From Cyclobacteriaceae bacterium (lineage in GTDB: Bacteria; Bacteroidota; Bacteroidia; Cytophagales; Cyclobacteriaceae), in the NCBI GenBank assembly GCA_026989505.1, contig JALSJF010000010.1, positions 1 through 34,535 of the forward strand: a stretch of DNA of 34,535 nucleotides, written 5' to 3'. Shown here in pieces: positions 24,082-32,258 of this stretch. The notes beneath the pieces are model-generated. The model was not told the origin of the DNA, did not search any database, and was given only the letters and a program-made list of their open reading frames with translations. Numbering within the stretch: position 1 is the first letter of the stretch; each line of letters begins with the position of its first letter. A program made the translations under genes and the position numbers.

Positions 24082-25008
24082 ATGGACTATACAGCCGAAA
24101 TACAGCAGTTGAAGGAACAGAAGAATGCCGTTATCCTGGCACATTATTATCAAACAGGCGACATCCAGGATATTGCCGATTTTGTTGGCGACAGCCTGCA
24201 GCTCTCACAACAGGCAGCCGCTACGGATGCCGAAATAATTGTTTTTGCCGGAGTGCATTTCATGGCTGAAACGGCCAAAATCCTCAACCCCGATAAAAAG
24301 GTCCTGGTACCCGACCTCGAAGCCGGGTGCTCGCTGGCTGACGCTTGTCCTCCGGCCGGTTTTAGTGCCTTCAAGGCCAGGCACCCCAATCATGTGGTGG
24401 TGTCTTATATCAATTGCAGTGCCGATATCAAGGCTATGTCTGACTACATTTGTACCTCCGCCAATGCCAAAACCATCATTAATGCCATTCCCGATGATAA
24501 ACCCGTTATTTTTGCCCCCGACAAAAACCTGGGGCGTTATCTGATCCAGGAAACCGGCCGTGATATGGTATTGTGGGACGGCTCCTGCCTGTTGCATGAG
24601 TCTTTTTCTATCGACAAGATCCTGGCCCTGTACAAGCAATACCCCGAGGCTCATTTCATTGCCCACCCGGAAGCGGAGAAACATATTTTAAAAATAGCCG
24701 AGTTTATAGGTTCCACAACAGGCCTGTTGAACTATGTTAGAAAAGCCTCCGCCAAAACGTTTATTGTGGCGACCGAATCAGGAATTTTGCACCAGATGCA
24801 ACGTGAGAACCCCGATAAAACTTTGCTGGCCGCCCCGGTAAGGGAGGATAGCGAATGCGCTTGCAACGAATGCCCTTATATGAAAATGAATACCATGGAG
24901 AAACTTTACCGGTGCCTGTACGAAGAAAGCCCGGAAGTCAGGGTGGCGGGGTCATTGCAGGCCAGGGCCAAACAACCGATCGACAAAATGCTGGCCTTAT
25001 CCAACTAA
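24082..25008 (+). CDS. nadA: Quinolinate synthase A
   Basis: NadA condenses iminoaspartate with dihydroxyacetone phosphate to quinolinate in NAD synthesis, using a 4Fe-4S cluster. The 308 residues match the shorter form of the family. Cluster cysteines are probably Cys83 in [14 protein letters not shown], Cys169 in WDGSCLLHE, and Cys264 (or Cys261) in [17 protein letters not shown]. Substrate motifs [19 protein letters not shown] (21-39) and [22 protein letters not shown] are intact. No nadB or nadC is adjacent. It converges on comF with six bases between stop codons. Confidence 0.96.
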   Translation: MDYTAEIQQLKEQKNAVILAHYYQTGDIQDIADFVGDSLQLSQQAAATDAEIIVFAGVHFMAETAKILNPDKKVLVPDLEAGCSLADACPPAGFSAFKARHPNHVVVSYINCSADIKAMSDYICTSANAKTIINAIPDDKPVIFAPDKNLGRYLIQETGRDMVLWDGSCLLHESFSIDKILALYKQYPEAHFIAHPEAEKHILKIAEFIGSTTGLLNYVRKASAKTFIVATESGILHQMQRENPDKTLLAAPVREDSECACNECPYMKMNTMEKLYRCLYEESPEVRVAGSLQARAKQPIDKMLALSN

Positions 25009-25014
25009 GCCCGG

Positions 25015-25695
25015 CTACATGGCGGCCGCCAGGGCAGCTACGCTGAGCGAGGCCACCCCGGCCGCCAGCAGGGTTTCACCACAAGCTTCCAGGGTAGCCC
25101 CTGTGGTAATTACATCATCTACCAATAATACCTGTTTGTCTTTCAGCCCGTTACCGGCTACGGCAAAAATCCCGTGCACGTTTTGCCAGCGCTCGGCCCG
25201 GTCTTTTTTGGTTTGGGAGCTGCTCTTTTTCTGCCGTTTTACCGTAGCCGGGTTAAGCTCAGCGGCCAAAACTGCGGCTATACCCTCAGCCAGGTAAGTG
25301 CTTTGGTTGTAGCCTCGCAGGCGCAGTTTACTTTTGTGCAAGGGTACCGGCACCACTACTTCAATACCGGCCAGGGCATGCGTTGCCTGCAGGCGCATAG
25401 CCAGCATCTTGCCCAGGTAAACCGCCAGACCGGTGTGGTTTTTATATTTTATATGGTGCAACAACCGCTGGGCAATACCCCCATGATAAAATTTTAAGTA
25501 CGCCCGCGCTTCCTGTAGCCGTAAACGTCCGGCAAACCGGTTGAGAAGGTTTTCCTGCGGGGAAAAGACCGGCAGGGAAACCACACAATTGCTGCAAAGA
25601 TATTCTTCTCCGGTTGCAAGGGGGCGGTTACAACCGGCACACGGATCCGGGAAGACCAGATCGGCCAAATCGCTGAAGATAGCTTTTATACGCAT
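25015..25695 (-). CDS. comF: ComF-family phosphoribosyltransferase-like protein
   Basis: A 226-residue cytoplasmic protein. It starts at the ATG 25695 (MRIKAIFSDLADLVFPDPC); an ATG 24 codons upstream adds a sequence unlike the family and would run into the opposite gene's leader. A zinc-ribbon (Cys19-x2-Cys22 and Cys34-x2-Cys37) precedes a phosphoribosyltransferase domain with VVPVPLHKSKLRLRGYNQS and the PRPP-loop VLLVDDVITTGAT. In naturally competent bacteria ComF is needed to bring single-stranded DNA into the cytoplasm; in others the name reflects the family only. Divergent from the amidohydrolase gene. Confidence 0.93.
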   Translation of the reverse strand: MRIKAIFSDLADLVFPDPCAGCNRPLATGEEYLCSNCVVSLPVFSPQENLLNRFAGRLRLQEARAYLKFYHGGIAQRLLHHIKYKNHTGLAVYLGKMLAMRLQATHALAGIEVVVPVPLHKSKLRLRGYNQSTYLAEGIAAVLAAELNPATVKRQKKSSSQTKKDRAERWQNVHGIFAVAGNGLKDKQVLLVDDVITTGATLEACGETLLAAGVASLSVAALAAAM

Positions 25696-25843
25696 CGGGC
25701 TACAAGGAAATGCCGTTAAATTTAATAAATAATTTACAATTGGGTTGAGCGCATGTTTGCCACTCATGTTTTTACTGCCCGCAGTTTGTAAAAATAATAG
25801 TAATTTTCACGCACAATTTTTTTCTCACTCAGGAATGTGTACC

Positions 25844-27433
25844 ATGCGAAACATCAGCTTATTTACTGTCTTACTGCTATGCGGCCTGACCTTAACCACT
25901 CAGGCACAAATCAAACCCTCCCCACCGAGGGCCGAGGGCGAAGGGCCGTACAAACAACTTATCATCCGGGGCGCTACCCTCATCAGCGGCACCGGGGCGC
26001 CCCCTACCGGTCCGGTAGATGTAGTGGTAAAGGGCAACCGCATTGCCGAAATACGTAGGGTAGGCTCGCCCGGGATGCCAATAGAGCCAAGCCGCAGGCC
26101 GGTGGCCAACCCCGGTGACAAAGAAATTGAGGCGGCCGGCATGTACTTATTGCCCGGTTTTATTGATATGCACGCCCATATAGGTGGTACCAGCAAAGAC
26201 CAATCGGCCGAATATGTGTTTAAATTGTGGCTGGCCCATGGGATCACCTCCATTCGCGACCCTTCGGCCGGAAATGGCCTGGCATGGGTGTTGGAGCATA
26301 AGGAAAAAAGCCTGAAAAACGAAATTACCGCACCGCGGATTTTTGCCTATACCGCTTTTGGCCAGGGCGAAAAAAAGGGCATCAACAGCCCCGAAGAAGC
26401 ACGCGCCTGGGTGCAGGCCAATGCCAAAAAAGGAGCCGATGGCATCAAGTTTTTTGGTGCCCCGCCCGCCATCATGGCGGCTGCCCTGGAAGAGAACAAG
26501 AAGCTGGGTTTGCGTTCGGCTTGTCACCATGCCCAACTGAATGTAGTGGGGTGGAATGTACTCAACTCGGCCCGGGCCGGGCTTACCAGTATGGAACACT
26601 GGTATGGTTTGCCGGAAGCCCTGTTTGATGATAGGGTTATCCAAAACTACCCGGCCGGTTATAATTACCAGAATGAGCAAGACCGCTTCGAAGAGGCCGG
26701 CAAACTTTGGCAGCAAGCCGCCCGGCCCGGCTCAGCCCGGTGGAATGCCGTAATGGATGAGCTGCTGGCCCTTGATTTTACCCTTGACCCCACGTTTAAC
26801 ATTTATGAGGCCAGCCGCGACCTGATGCGCGCCCGCAGGGCCGAATGGCATGAAGACTATACCCTCCCCGGCCTGTGGGAGTTCTACCAGCCAAGCATGC
26901 AATCGCACGGTTCTTACTGGCATTTTTGGGGTACCGAGCAGGAGGTGGCCTGGAAAGAAAACTACCGTATCTGGATGCAGTTTGTCAATGAATATAAAAA
27001 CAAAGGCGGCCGCGTAACGACCGGCTCCGATTCGGGGTTTATCTTTCAACTGTACGGCTTTGCCTATATCCGCGAACTGGAATTGTTGCGTGAGGCCGGT
27101 TTTCATCCCTTAGAGGTTATCCGCTCGGCCTCCCTTATGGGCGCCCAGGCTTTGGGCCAGGAAGAAAACCTTGGCTCTATTGAAGTAGGCAAGCTGGCGG
27201 ATATGATTTTAGTTGCAGAAAACCCCCTGGCCAATCTGAAGGTACTGTATGGTACCGGGGCCATTAAACTCACCGAAGATAACGAAGTGGTACGGGTAGG
27301 TGGCGTTACGTACACCATTAAAGACGGCATTGTGTATGATGCCAAACAATTGCTGCAAGATGTAAAGAGAATGGTGGATGAAGAAAAGGCCAGGCGCGGA
27401 GGCTGGGAGCTAAAACAACCCGGCCTTGATTAA
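25844..27433 (+). CDS. Exported metal-dependent amidohydrolase
   Basis: A 529-residue enzyme of the amidohydrolase superfamily with a signal peptide (MRNISLFTVLLLCGLTLTTQAQ); the ATG at 25844 follows AGGA by nine bases, which favours it over an ATG three codons upstream. The N-terminal beta-sandwich half is followed by the metal-binding HxH in GFIDMHAHIGG (His110, His112), a Lys candidate in GADGIKFFGAPP, histidines in SACHHAQLNVVGW, the catalytic Asp in VTTGSDSGFIF and the closing GSIEVGKLADMILVAENPLANL. Sequence style is closest to imidazolonepropionase- and prolidase-like exported members, with no assigned substrate. An insertion of about 90 residues (FDDRVIQNYPAGYNY and on) separates the two metal regions. 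A terminator follows. Confidence 0.9.
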   Translation: MRNISLFTVLLLCGLTLTTQAQIKPSPPRAEGEGPYKQLIIRGATLISGTGAPPTGPVDVVVKGNRIAEIRRVGSPGMPIEPSRRPVANPGDKEIEAAGMYLLPGFIDMHAHIGGTSKDQSAEYVFKLWLAHGITSIRDPSAGNGLAWVLEHKEKSLKNEITAPRIFAYTAFGQGEKKGINSPEEARAWVQANAKKGADGIKFFGAPPAIMAAALEENKKLGLRSACHHAQLNVVGWNVLNSARAGLTSMEHWYGLPEALFDDRVIQNYPAGYNYQNEQDRFEEAGKLWQQAARPGSARWNAVMDELLALDFTLDPTFNIYEASRDLMRARRAEWHEDYTLPGLWEFYQPSMQSHGSYWHFWGTEQEVAWKENYRIWMQFVNEYKNKGGRVTTGSDSGFIFQLYGFAYIRELELLREAGFHPLEVIRSASLMGAQALGQEENLGSIEVGKLADMILVAENPLANLKVLYGTGAIKLTEDNEVVRVGGVTYTIKDGIVYDAKQLLQDVKRMVDEEKARRGGWELKQPGLD

Positions 27434-27461
27434 TCAGCCTGGAAAAATCACCAGAATTTTT

Positions 27462-27482
27462 AGCCCACAGGGCTTTCTTTTC
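27462..27482 (+). terminator. Rho-independent terminator after the amidohydrolase gene
   Basis: AGCCC (27462-27466), loop ACA, GGGCT (27470-27474), followed by TTCTTTT on the forward strand. It sits 29 bases after the amidohydrolase stop codon, between convergent genes. Confidence 0.6.
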
Positions 27483-27486
27483 CGAG

Positions 27487-28428
27487 CTAATCACCTGCCT
27501 GTTGCTGCAAGGCGTTTTCTACCGAAACCTGAATAAACCGGGTGATATTTGGGTGGGGCAACAAGGTTTTACCACTCCATTTATACGCCAGGCCGGTCAG
27601 TCTTTTTACATACCTGGCTTCAACCCCACCTTGCGCCAACAGCAAAGGAATAACAATTACATCCCCATCTTTACCCGCCTGATAAACAAGGGTTCTGAGG
27701 TGCTCTTTAGCTTGTTCGTAAACAGCGGTATCGGCATCATCGCGTACGGTAAGGGCGAATATCTGTTTAAACCTTGCGCCTTTTCGTTGTTGCTTCTCTC
27801 TTATTTGGTCGGTCAGCTTTTCCATTGTCTTAACCCAATTCCGGTTATCCTCCTCTTTATTCGGGCCGTGGGCAACAATCAAAATGGTTTCGTTGGCCGG
27901 ATTGGCGCTTAACTCCGCAATGCGTTCATGTAAAATCTCCGCTACCAATGGGTGCGCATCTAAGGGCTTGGTTAAAATTATTTCCGCTTTAAAACGAAGC
28001 GGTTGCATTGACATTTCCGAAGAAGCACCCATAGCCATACCAGCGGTTGAATTATCAGCACCCATGCCAGGCATTAGCAAGGGAGGGTCAGCCAGAGACT
28101 CCCTTAAGCCCAGCAAATATTCATTTTGACGGATAATCGGACTGTAGGATGAAATAAACAAGGGTACTACCACAATTTTGGTAGCGCCCTGACTTTCGAG
28201 TTTATCAATTCCGGCCTGCATGCTTTTGGGGTTAGCCATGCCAAAAGCAACTTCTACGAGGTAGCTTCGCTTTAAGGCTTCGGTAGCATTGTTAACCGTT
28301 TCATCCCAGCTACTGTGCCTGCCACCATGGGCAAGAATTAATACGCCAACTTTTTCAGTAATTAGGGCAAATGAACAATTCACCAAAATCAGGTTTAAGA
28401 CTACGAAAGCCAACACGGATTTTCTCAT
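27487..28428 (-). CDS. Exported CbiX-like protein with methionine-rich loop
   Basis: A 313-residue protein with two class II chelatase-like halves. Half one: VGVLILAHGGRHSS (His34) and IVVVPLFISSYSPIIRQNEY. Half two: ILIVAHGPNKEED (His187) and VIVIPLLLAQGGVEARYV. CbiX, SirB and CbiK insert cobalt, iron or nickel into tetrapyrroles using two histidines; here the first is kept but the second, in PxFLxxGxH, is Pro in half one and Val in half two. An N-terminal signal sequence (MRKSVLAFVVLNLILVNCSFA) points to export or a lipid-like anchor, unusual for a chelatase. Between the halves residues 119-141 hold six Met (MPGMG, MAMG, MSM). I infer a metal-binding rather than a classical chelatase role. 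Confidence 0.8.
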   Translation of the reverse strand: MRKSVLAFVVLNLILVNCSFALITEKVGVLILAHGGRHSSWDETVNNATEALKRSYLVEVAFGMANPKSMQAGIDKLESQGATKIVVVPLFISSYSPIIRQNEYLLGLRESLADPPLLMPGMGADNSTAGMAMGASSEMSMQPLRFKAEIILTKPLDAHPLVAEILHERIAELSANPANETILIVAHGPNKEEDNRNWVKTMEKLTDQIREKQQRKGARFKQIFALTVRDDADTAVYEQAKEHLRTLVYQAGKDGDVIVIPLLLAQGGVEARYVKRLTGLAYKWSGKTLLPHPNITRFIQVSVENALQQQAGD

Positions 28429-28445
28429 ATGTTTCTTTTTTTGGT

Positions 28446-28453
28446 CAAAGATA
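28446..28453 (-). promoter_or_regulatory. Predicted -7 element for the CbiX-like gene
   Basis: The reverse strand reads TATCTTTG, an exact TAnnTTTG match identical to the feoAB box, ending 17 bases before the start codon at 28428. No TTTG lies 19 bases upstream; the palindrome at 28459-28481 occupies that space. Confidence 0.6.
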
Positions 28454-28458
28454 AAACA

Positions 28459-28481
28459 CTATTTAGAATTTATCTAAATAG
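28459..28481. promoter_or_regulatory. Perfect 9-5-9 palindrome at the CbiX-like promoter
   Basis: CTATTTAGA (28459-28467), five bases, TCTAAATAG (28473-28481). It covers the region from about -13 to -35, where a bound repressor would block RNA polymerase. The inner pattern TTTAG-N7-CTAAA is reminiscent of DtxR/MntR-family sites; that assignment is inference. No T-run follows, so it is not a terminator. Confidence 0.55.
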
Positions 28482-28514
28482 CATGGTGATTTATTTCCCA
28501 ACCGTGTAACAACA

Positions 28515-28543
28515 AAAAGGAGCCCCCGTTTGCGGCTCCTTTT
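28515..28543. terminator. Bidirectional Rho-independent terminator
   Basis: AAAAGGAGCC (28515-28524), nine-base loop, GGCTCCTTTT (28534-28543). The ten-pair stem has an A-run on one side and a T-run on the other, so it can act on both strands. It lies 50 bases past the end of the leftward YXWGXW gene and ahead of the CbiX-like promoter. Confidence 0.85.
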
Positions 28544-28593
28544 CTGTTTAACCTAACCTAAACTTAACCTATGTAATATCTATGTAGCAAATA

Positions 28594-28917
28594 CTATGCC
28601 CAAAATCCGGGGACATACACCCAGCCGCCCCTGACACGTTGCCAATGGCCGTTAACCCAGGTTTTGTGCTGCCTTTTCTTCACCACACGCCCTTTTACCC
28701 AAACATAGTTACGCTGGCGCTTATGCCACACCCAATGCCCTTCAATCCACACATAGCCAGGTCGTATATGGGCCGGGCGGTGGGCGCGGTAGTGGTGGGC
28801 AGGCTTTACCTTAACTATTTTATAGCGGGGGTGGGGTTCATGTCCGGCTAACACTTGGTTGGTCGGCCCAAAAGAAAACAGCAGCAGGACAACGAGGTAT
28901 AAAAGGGGCTTTTGCAT
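28594..28917 (-). CDS. Exported YXWGXW-type repeat protein
   Basis: A 107-residue protein. A signal peptide ends near NQVLA (about residue 24). The mature part is basic and aromatic with repeats of the form YVWxxGHW: PGYVWIEGHWVWHKRQ, NYVWVKGRVVKKRQ, KTWVNGHWQRVRGG and WVYVPGFW. This fits the YXWGXW / WxxGxW repeat class, thought to fold as short beta-hairpins, found in exported proteins of many bacteria and without a settled function. High His and Lys content (HEPHPRYKIVKVKPAHHYRAHRP) could allow metal or nucleic-acid contacts. Followed by a strong terminator. Confidence 0.8.
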   Translation of the reverse strand: MQKPLLYLVVLLLFSFGPTNQVLAGHEPHPRYKIVKVKPAHHYRAHRPAHIRPGYVWIEGHWVWHKRQRNYVWVKGRVVKKRQHKTWVNGHWQRVRGGWVYVPGFWA

Positions 28918-28932
28918 GATTTTATTTTTTTG

Positions 28933-28961
28933 TTTGGTATATAGACAATTATTATACCAAA
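28933..28961. promoter_or_regulatory. Perfect 9-11-9 inverted repeat upstream of the YXWGXW gene
   Basis: TTTGGTATA (28933-28941), eleven bases, TATACCAAA (28953-28961), starting 15 bases before the ATG at 28917 read leftward. No exact TAnnTTTG box is seen near it. The half-site TTTGGT/ACCAAA is the same as in the repeat between ridA and its divergent neighbour, though with a longer spacer, and a single TTTGGTATA occurs at 8870-8878. Confidence 0.45.
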
Positions 28962-28991
28962 AGGTTTAACCCATGCTTTAGCCCGGGTCTG

Positions 28992-29372
28992 CTACGGCTG
29001 CAAAAGATCGGGGTTTTCAAATTCGTTGCCCAGCACCTCGCAACGGTTGGCCTCCGAGCGGCCAAAGGGGGTCATTTTTAGTTTCCGCTCCACATCGGTA
29101 TAGGCCCAGCCTCCCCGGTTATTATCCCAGACAATAATATTTTTACTGTCGTCAATCAAAATAATATCCCGCTGAAAAATTTCTTTATTATTAATGTCCT
29201 TCTGCCCGGTATATTGCATAATCTCCACATCCTCATCCTTCACACCATCCATGTTTTTATCACTGTAAATCATAAACGAATGGTGCTCTGTAGAAAACGA
29301 AAGCGCCCCCGACCGGTATAGCTTCTTGGTTTTTTTATTGAATGCCCTGAATTTAAGCTCGATGTTTAGCAT
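28992..29372 (-). CDS. YopX-family protein, orphan
   Basis: A 126-residue protein. The opening IELKFRAFNKKTKKLYRSG and the central VEIMQYTGQKDINNKEIFQRDIILI are the YopX signature (the Bacillus SPbeta prophage protein), followed by the expected acidic strand VWDNNRGGWAYTDVE. YopX proteins are typical of phages and their remnants, and their role is unknown. Here there are no other phage genes within reach, so it may be a domesticated copy. No signal peptide; cytoplasmic. The ATG at 29372 gives the usual length. Confidence 0.8.
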   Translation of the reverse strand: MLNIELKFRAFNKKTKKLYRSGALSFSTEHHSFMIYSDKNMDGVKDEDVEIMQYTGQKDINNKEIFQRDIILIDDSKNIIVWDNNRGGWAYTDVERKLKMTPFGRSEANRCEVLGNEFENPDLLQP

Positions 29373-29484
29373 GCCGCAAATTAAACATTCTCTGTGCGCA
29401 ATTTAAAATACTTTTGCCGGGAATTCTTTTATTATCTCTTTATTCTATTACTTTAGCAAGCGAAGAAATCCTGTTTTAATTAGT

Positions 29485-30036
29485 ATGGCCAAAAAATGGA
29501 AAGTAGTATTCCTGGTATTTTTTAGCATAGTGGTAATACTGGTGTGTGTTGTAGCTATTATGCGGGTGGGCACCCAGGGGGCAAGCCCACAGGAAACAGT
29601 TAACTATGATAAAGATGGTTTAAAGCTGGAGGTAGTATATTGCCGTCCTTACAAAAAAGGGCGGCTTATTTTTGGCACCAAAGAAGCGGGCGCGTTGCAG
29701 CCTTTCGGCCAGTATTGGCGCTTGGGGGCCAACGATGCTACCTCACTGAAGCTTAACCGTGATGTAACGTTTGCCGGCCGGCCACTAAAAGCCGGCCGTT
29801 ATGCTGTTTACGCTGTTCCCGGAGAAAAAACCTGGCAGATTGGCATTAACAGCGAGGCCAACAGGTGGGGAAAAGCCGAACCCGATTACAGCAAAGATGT
29901 GCTTACTGTTGACGTGCCGGTAATTTATACGGATGAGGTTACCGAACAATTAAAAATCAACTTTGAGCCTACGAAAACCGGGGCCAATATGGTTATCCGC
30001 TGGGAAAACGCTATGGTCGTTATTCCTATTGGGTAA
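29485..30036 (+). CDS. DUF2911 membrane-anchored protein
   Basis: A 183-residue protein with one N-terminal membrane helix (KVVFLVFFSIVVILVCVVAIMRV) and a periplasmic domain. The DUF2911 signature is clear: VVYCRPYKKGRLIFG, LQPFGQYWRLGANDATSLKLN, FAGRPLKAGRYAVYAVPGE and WQIGINSEANRWG. The domain is widespread in exported Bacteroidota proteins and has no known reaction. The helix lacks a clear cleavage site or lipobox, so I expect it stays as an anchor. Its last 11 bases overlap the end of the convergent methyltransferase gene. Confidence 0.88.
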   Translation: MAKKWKVVFLVFFSIVVILVCVVAIMRVGTQGASPQETVNYDKDGLKLEVVYCRPYKKGRLIFGTKEAGALQPFGQYWRLGANDATSLKLNRDVTFAGRPLKAGRYAVYAVPGEKTWQIGINSEANRWGKAEPDYSKDVLTVDVPVIYTDEVTEQLKINFEPTKTGANMVIRWENAMVVIPIG

Positions 30037-31213
30037 CCTTTTCGCCTACCACCAGGCGCAATTTGAGATTAAAATCACGGTACCCGAAAAGGTAGGTATT
30101 GCCGCCATCGGCCAGGTGTAGTTTTTGTTTTATTTGCTGCGGGTTATCAGGAAAGTTGCGCACACTGATATTGGCCTTACTACCCTGTATATAAGGCGCC
30201 AATTGCTTTTTATTGTAGCCAACATTGGCCACTACCTTAAACACCCGTCCGGGGAAACCGTTAACCTCTTTTGCGGCTGTAAATAAATGTGTATGGCGGT
30301 GTAATTTAATGAGCCCGTACCGCTGGCAAAGCGTACGAAAGCCCCCCGACTTCATAATTGCCGCGTTGGGCTCGTATAAATAATGGCTTACCGGGCCTGT
30401 CGGGCAGGCCTCCTGGTCTTTTTCCTGATAAGCAAACGCAAAAATGTCTTCCCCTTTAGCTGTGATATTAACACTCTTGATTTTTATGGTTTGCGCAGGG
30501 GCTTTTCCCAGCAGGAACAACAGTTCTTTTACCTCATTACCAATCGCCAGAATGACCACAGCCGCCACCGTAGTAAGCTGCTTTATTGCCAGGCTGATAT
30601 CCAGCATGGGCGAAGCTTTCACCATTATGTTTCGGCCAAACCGTAACAGTTGTGGCAACAAGGCCGGTAGGTCGGGTTCGCTGTCGGCAAAGCTAATCAC
30701 ACGCTGTTTGGCCGGCCGCCTGTCGGGGTCAAGGTAAATTAAATCATAAGGGGTATCATTGTTGGCCAGAAAGACCTCCGCAGCAGCAACGTTTACATCA
30801 ATATTACCCTGGCCCAGAACGGCAAAATTATGCCGGGCAATTTCCGCCAGGGCGGGGTTGGGTTCAACATAGGTAAGCCGGGCAAACTGCTGCGCGAGAA
30901 AATAGCTGTCAACCCCCATGCCCCCGGTAAGGTCCAGGGCCCGGCCTCCGCCATACAGCCCGGCTTTATATTTGGCGGCCACTTCCGAGGAGGCTTGCTC
31001 TACCGCCACCGGGGCCGGAAAAATTATTCCTTCCATGTGGTACCAGGAAGGGAGTTTGCCGGCTGCTTTTTGCCGGGCCTTGATCTGGGTTACAATTTCC
31101 GGCAGGGGCAGATATGGGTACTTCCCCTTTTGCAACATCAGCCTGGCCACATCATCCTGTTCGTGCTGGCGGATGAAAGCCTGTGCTTCCGGGGATAGCA
31201 GCCGTTTATCCAT
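30026..31213 (-). CDS. THUMP-like class I SAM methyltransferase
   Basis: A 395-residue protein. Residues 92-135 begin a Rossmann methyltransferase: motif I DLTGGMGVDS (94-103), an acidic end of strand two in YVEPNPALAE (Glu117), and motif IV LDPDRRPAK (161-169), which resembles the DPPY-type catalytic motif. The C-terminal part (about 300-395) with GFRTLCQRYGLIKLHRHTHLF, RNFPDNPQQIKQKLHLADGG and TYLFGYRDF matches what is annotated as a THUMP-like domain, probably for RNA binding. I infer an RNA-modifying enzyme with unknown target. Its ATG overlaps the asd reading frame by eight bases, so both are in one transcript. Confidence 0.85.
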   Translation of the reverse strand: MDKRLLSPEAQAFIRQHEQDDVARLMLQKGKYPYLPLPEIVTQIKARQKAAGKLPSWYHMEGIIFPAPVAVEQASSEVAAKYKAGLYGGGRALDLTGGMGVDSYFLAQQFARLTYVEPNPALAEIARHNFAVLGQGNIDVNVAAAEVFLANNDTPYDLIYLDPDRRPAKQRVISFADSEPDLPALLPQLLRFGRNIMVKASPMLDISLAIKQLTTVAAVVILAIGNEVKELLFLLGKAPAQTIKIKSVNITAKGEDIFAFAYQEKDQEACPTGPVSHYLYEPNAAIMKSGGFRTLCQRYGLIKLHRHTHLFTAAKEVNGFPGRVFKVVANVGYNKKQLAPYIQGSKANISVRNFPDNPQQIKQKLHLADGGNTYLFGYRDFNLKLRLVVGEKVTQ

Positions 31214-32201
31214 TTACCAGGTTATGGTCGAGCAGATACTGCGCTATTTGCACGGCATTGGTGGCTGCCCCTTTGCGCAGGTTATCGGCCACCACCCACA
31301 TATTCAGGGTGTTGGGCTGGGTTTCGTCTAAACGCACCCGCCCGACAAACACCTTATTGCTTTTATGGGCATAAAGGGGCATCGGGTAACGGTTCTTGTC
31401 CGGCTCATCCTGCAATTCTACCCCCGGGGTATTGGCAATAACCTGCTTTATTTCGTTCAGGCTGCCCAGGTGGGCAAACTCGGCATTAACGGCTTCGGCA
31501 TGCCCGCCCATGATTGGCAGCCGCACGGCCGTGGCGGTTACCCGGATGCTGTCATCGGCAAAAATCTTTTTGGTTTCGTTCACCATTTTCATCTCCTCTT
31601 TGGTGTAGCCGTTGGCTAAAAACACATCAATGTGCGGTAAGGCGTTCATGTCAATAGGGTGCGGGTACACCATGGCGGCCTCTTGTTGCTGCCGCTCAGC
31701 CATTAACTGGTCCACAGCCGCTTTGCCGGTACCGGTTACCGACTGGTAAGTAGAAACGACAACCCGCTGCAGGTGGAATTTTTTATGTAACTCAGATAAT
31801 GCCAACACCATTTGAATGGTGGAGCAATTAGGGTTAGCGATAATTTTGTCTGCTTTGGTAAGTGTAGCGCCATTGATTTCGGGTACAATCAGTTTGTGCT
31901 CAGGACTCATGCGCCAGGCGGAAGAATTATCAATTACCGTAGTACCAACGGCCGCAAAACGCGGGGCATTATCCAACGAAGTTTGCCCTCCGGCAGAAAA
32001 AATGGCCATATCAGGGGCCTGGGCGATGGCCTCCTCCATGCCGGTCACCGGCCAGCGCTGGCCGGCAAAAGTAACCTCCTTGCCCACCGAGGCGGCTGAA
32101 GCCACCGGAATTAACACATCTACCTGAAATGACAATTCCTCAAGAACTTCCAGTATTTCACCCCCCACCAGGCCGGTAGCGCCCACAACAGCTAATTTCA
32201 T
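31206..32201 (-). CDS. asd: Aspartate-semialdehyde dehydrogenase
   Basis: Reduces aspartyl phosphate to aspartate semialdehyde with NADPH, the branch point to lysine, diaminopimelate, threonine and methionine. The NADP motif is VVGATGLVGGEIL (5-17), the catalytic Cys126 is in ANPNCSTIQMV, and the catalytic His is in LPIMGGHAEAVN. SAGGQTS and NSSAWRM are further family landmarks. At 331 residues it has the normal length for the bacterial enzyme. It heads a two-gene unit with the methyltransferase. Confidence 0.96.
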   Translation of the reverse strand: MKLAVVGATGLVGGEILEVLEELSFQVDVLIPVASAASVGKEVTFAGQRWPVTGMEEAIAQAPDMAIFSAGGQTSLDNAPRFAAVGTTVIDNSSAWRMSPEHKLIVPEINGATLTKADKIIANPNCSTIQMVLALSELHKKFHLQRVVVSTYQSVTGTGKAAVDQLMAERQQQEAAMVYPHPIDMNALPHIDVFLANGYTKEEMKMVNETKKIFADDSIRVTATAVRLPIMGGHAEAVNAEFAHLGSLNEIKQVIANTPGVELQDEPDKNRYPMPLYAHKSNKVFVGRVRLDETQPNTLNMWVVADNLRKGAATNAVQIAQYLLDHNLVNG

Positions 32202-32250
32202 ATTTTTATTTATTTAACGTATTTACTATATTTCCCATTGTTTATCAGCG

Positions 32251-32258
32251 CAAAACTA
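32251..32258 (-). promoter_or_regulatory. Possible -7 element for asd
   Basis: The reverse strand reads TAGTTTTG, matching TAnnTTTG, 49 bases before the asd start codon. The box directly abuts the ATG of the divergent gene at 32259, so the -33 region would lie inside that coding sequence, where no TTTG is evident. Confidence 0.35.
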
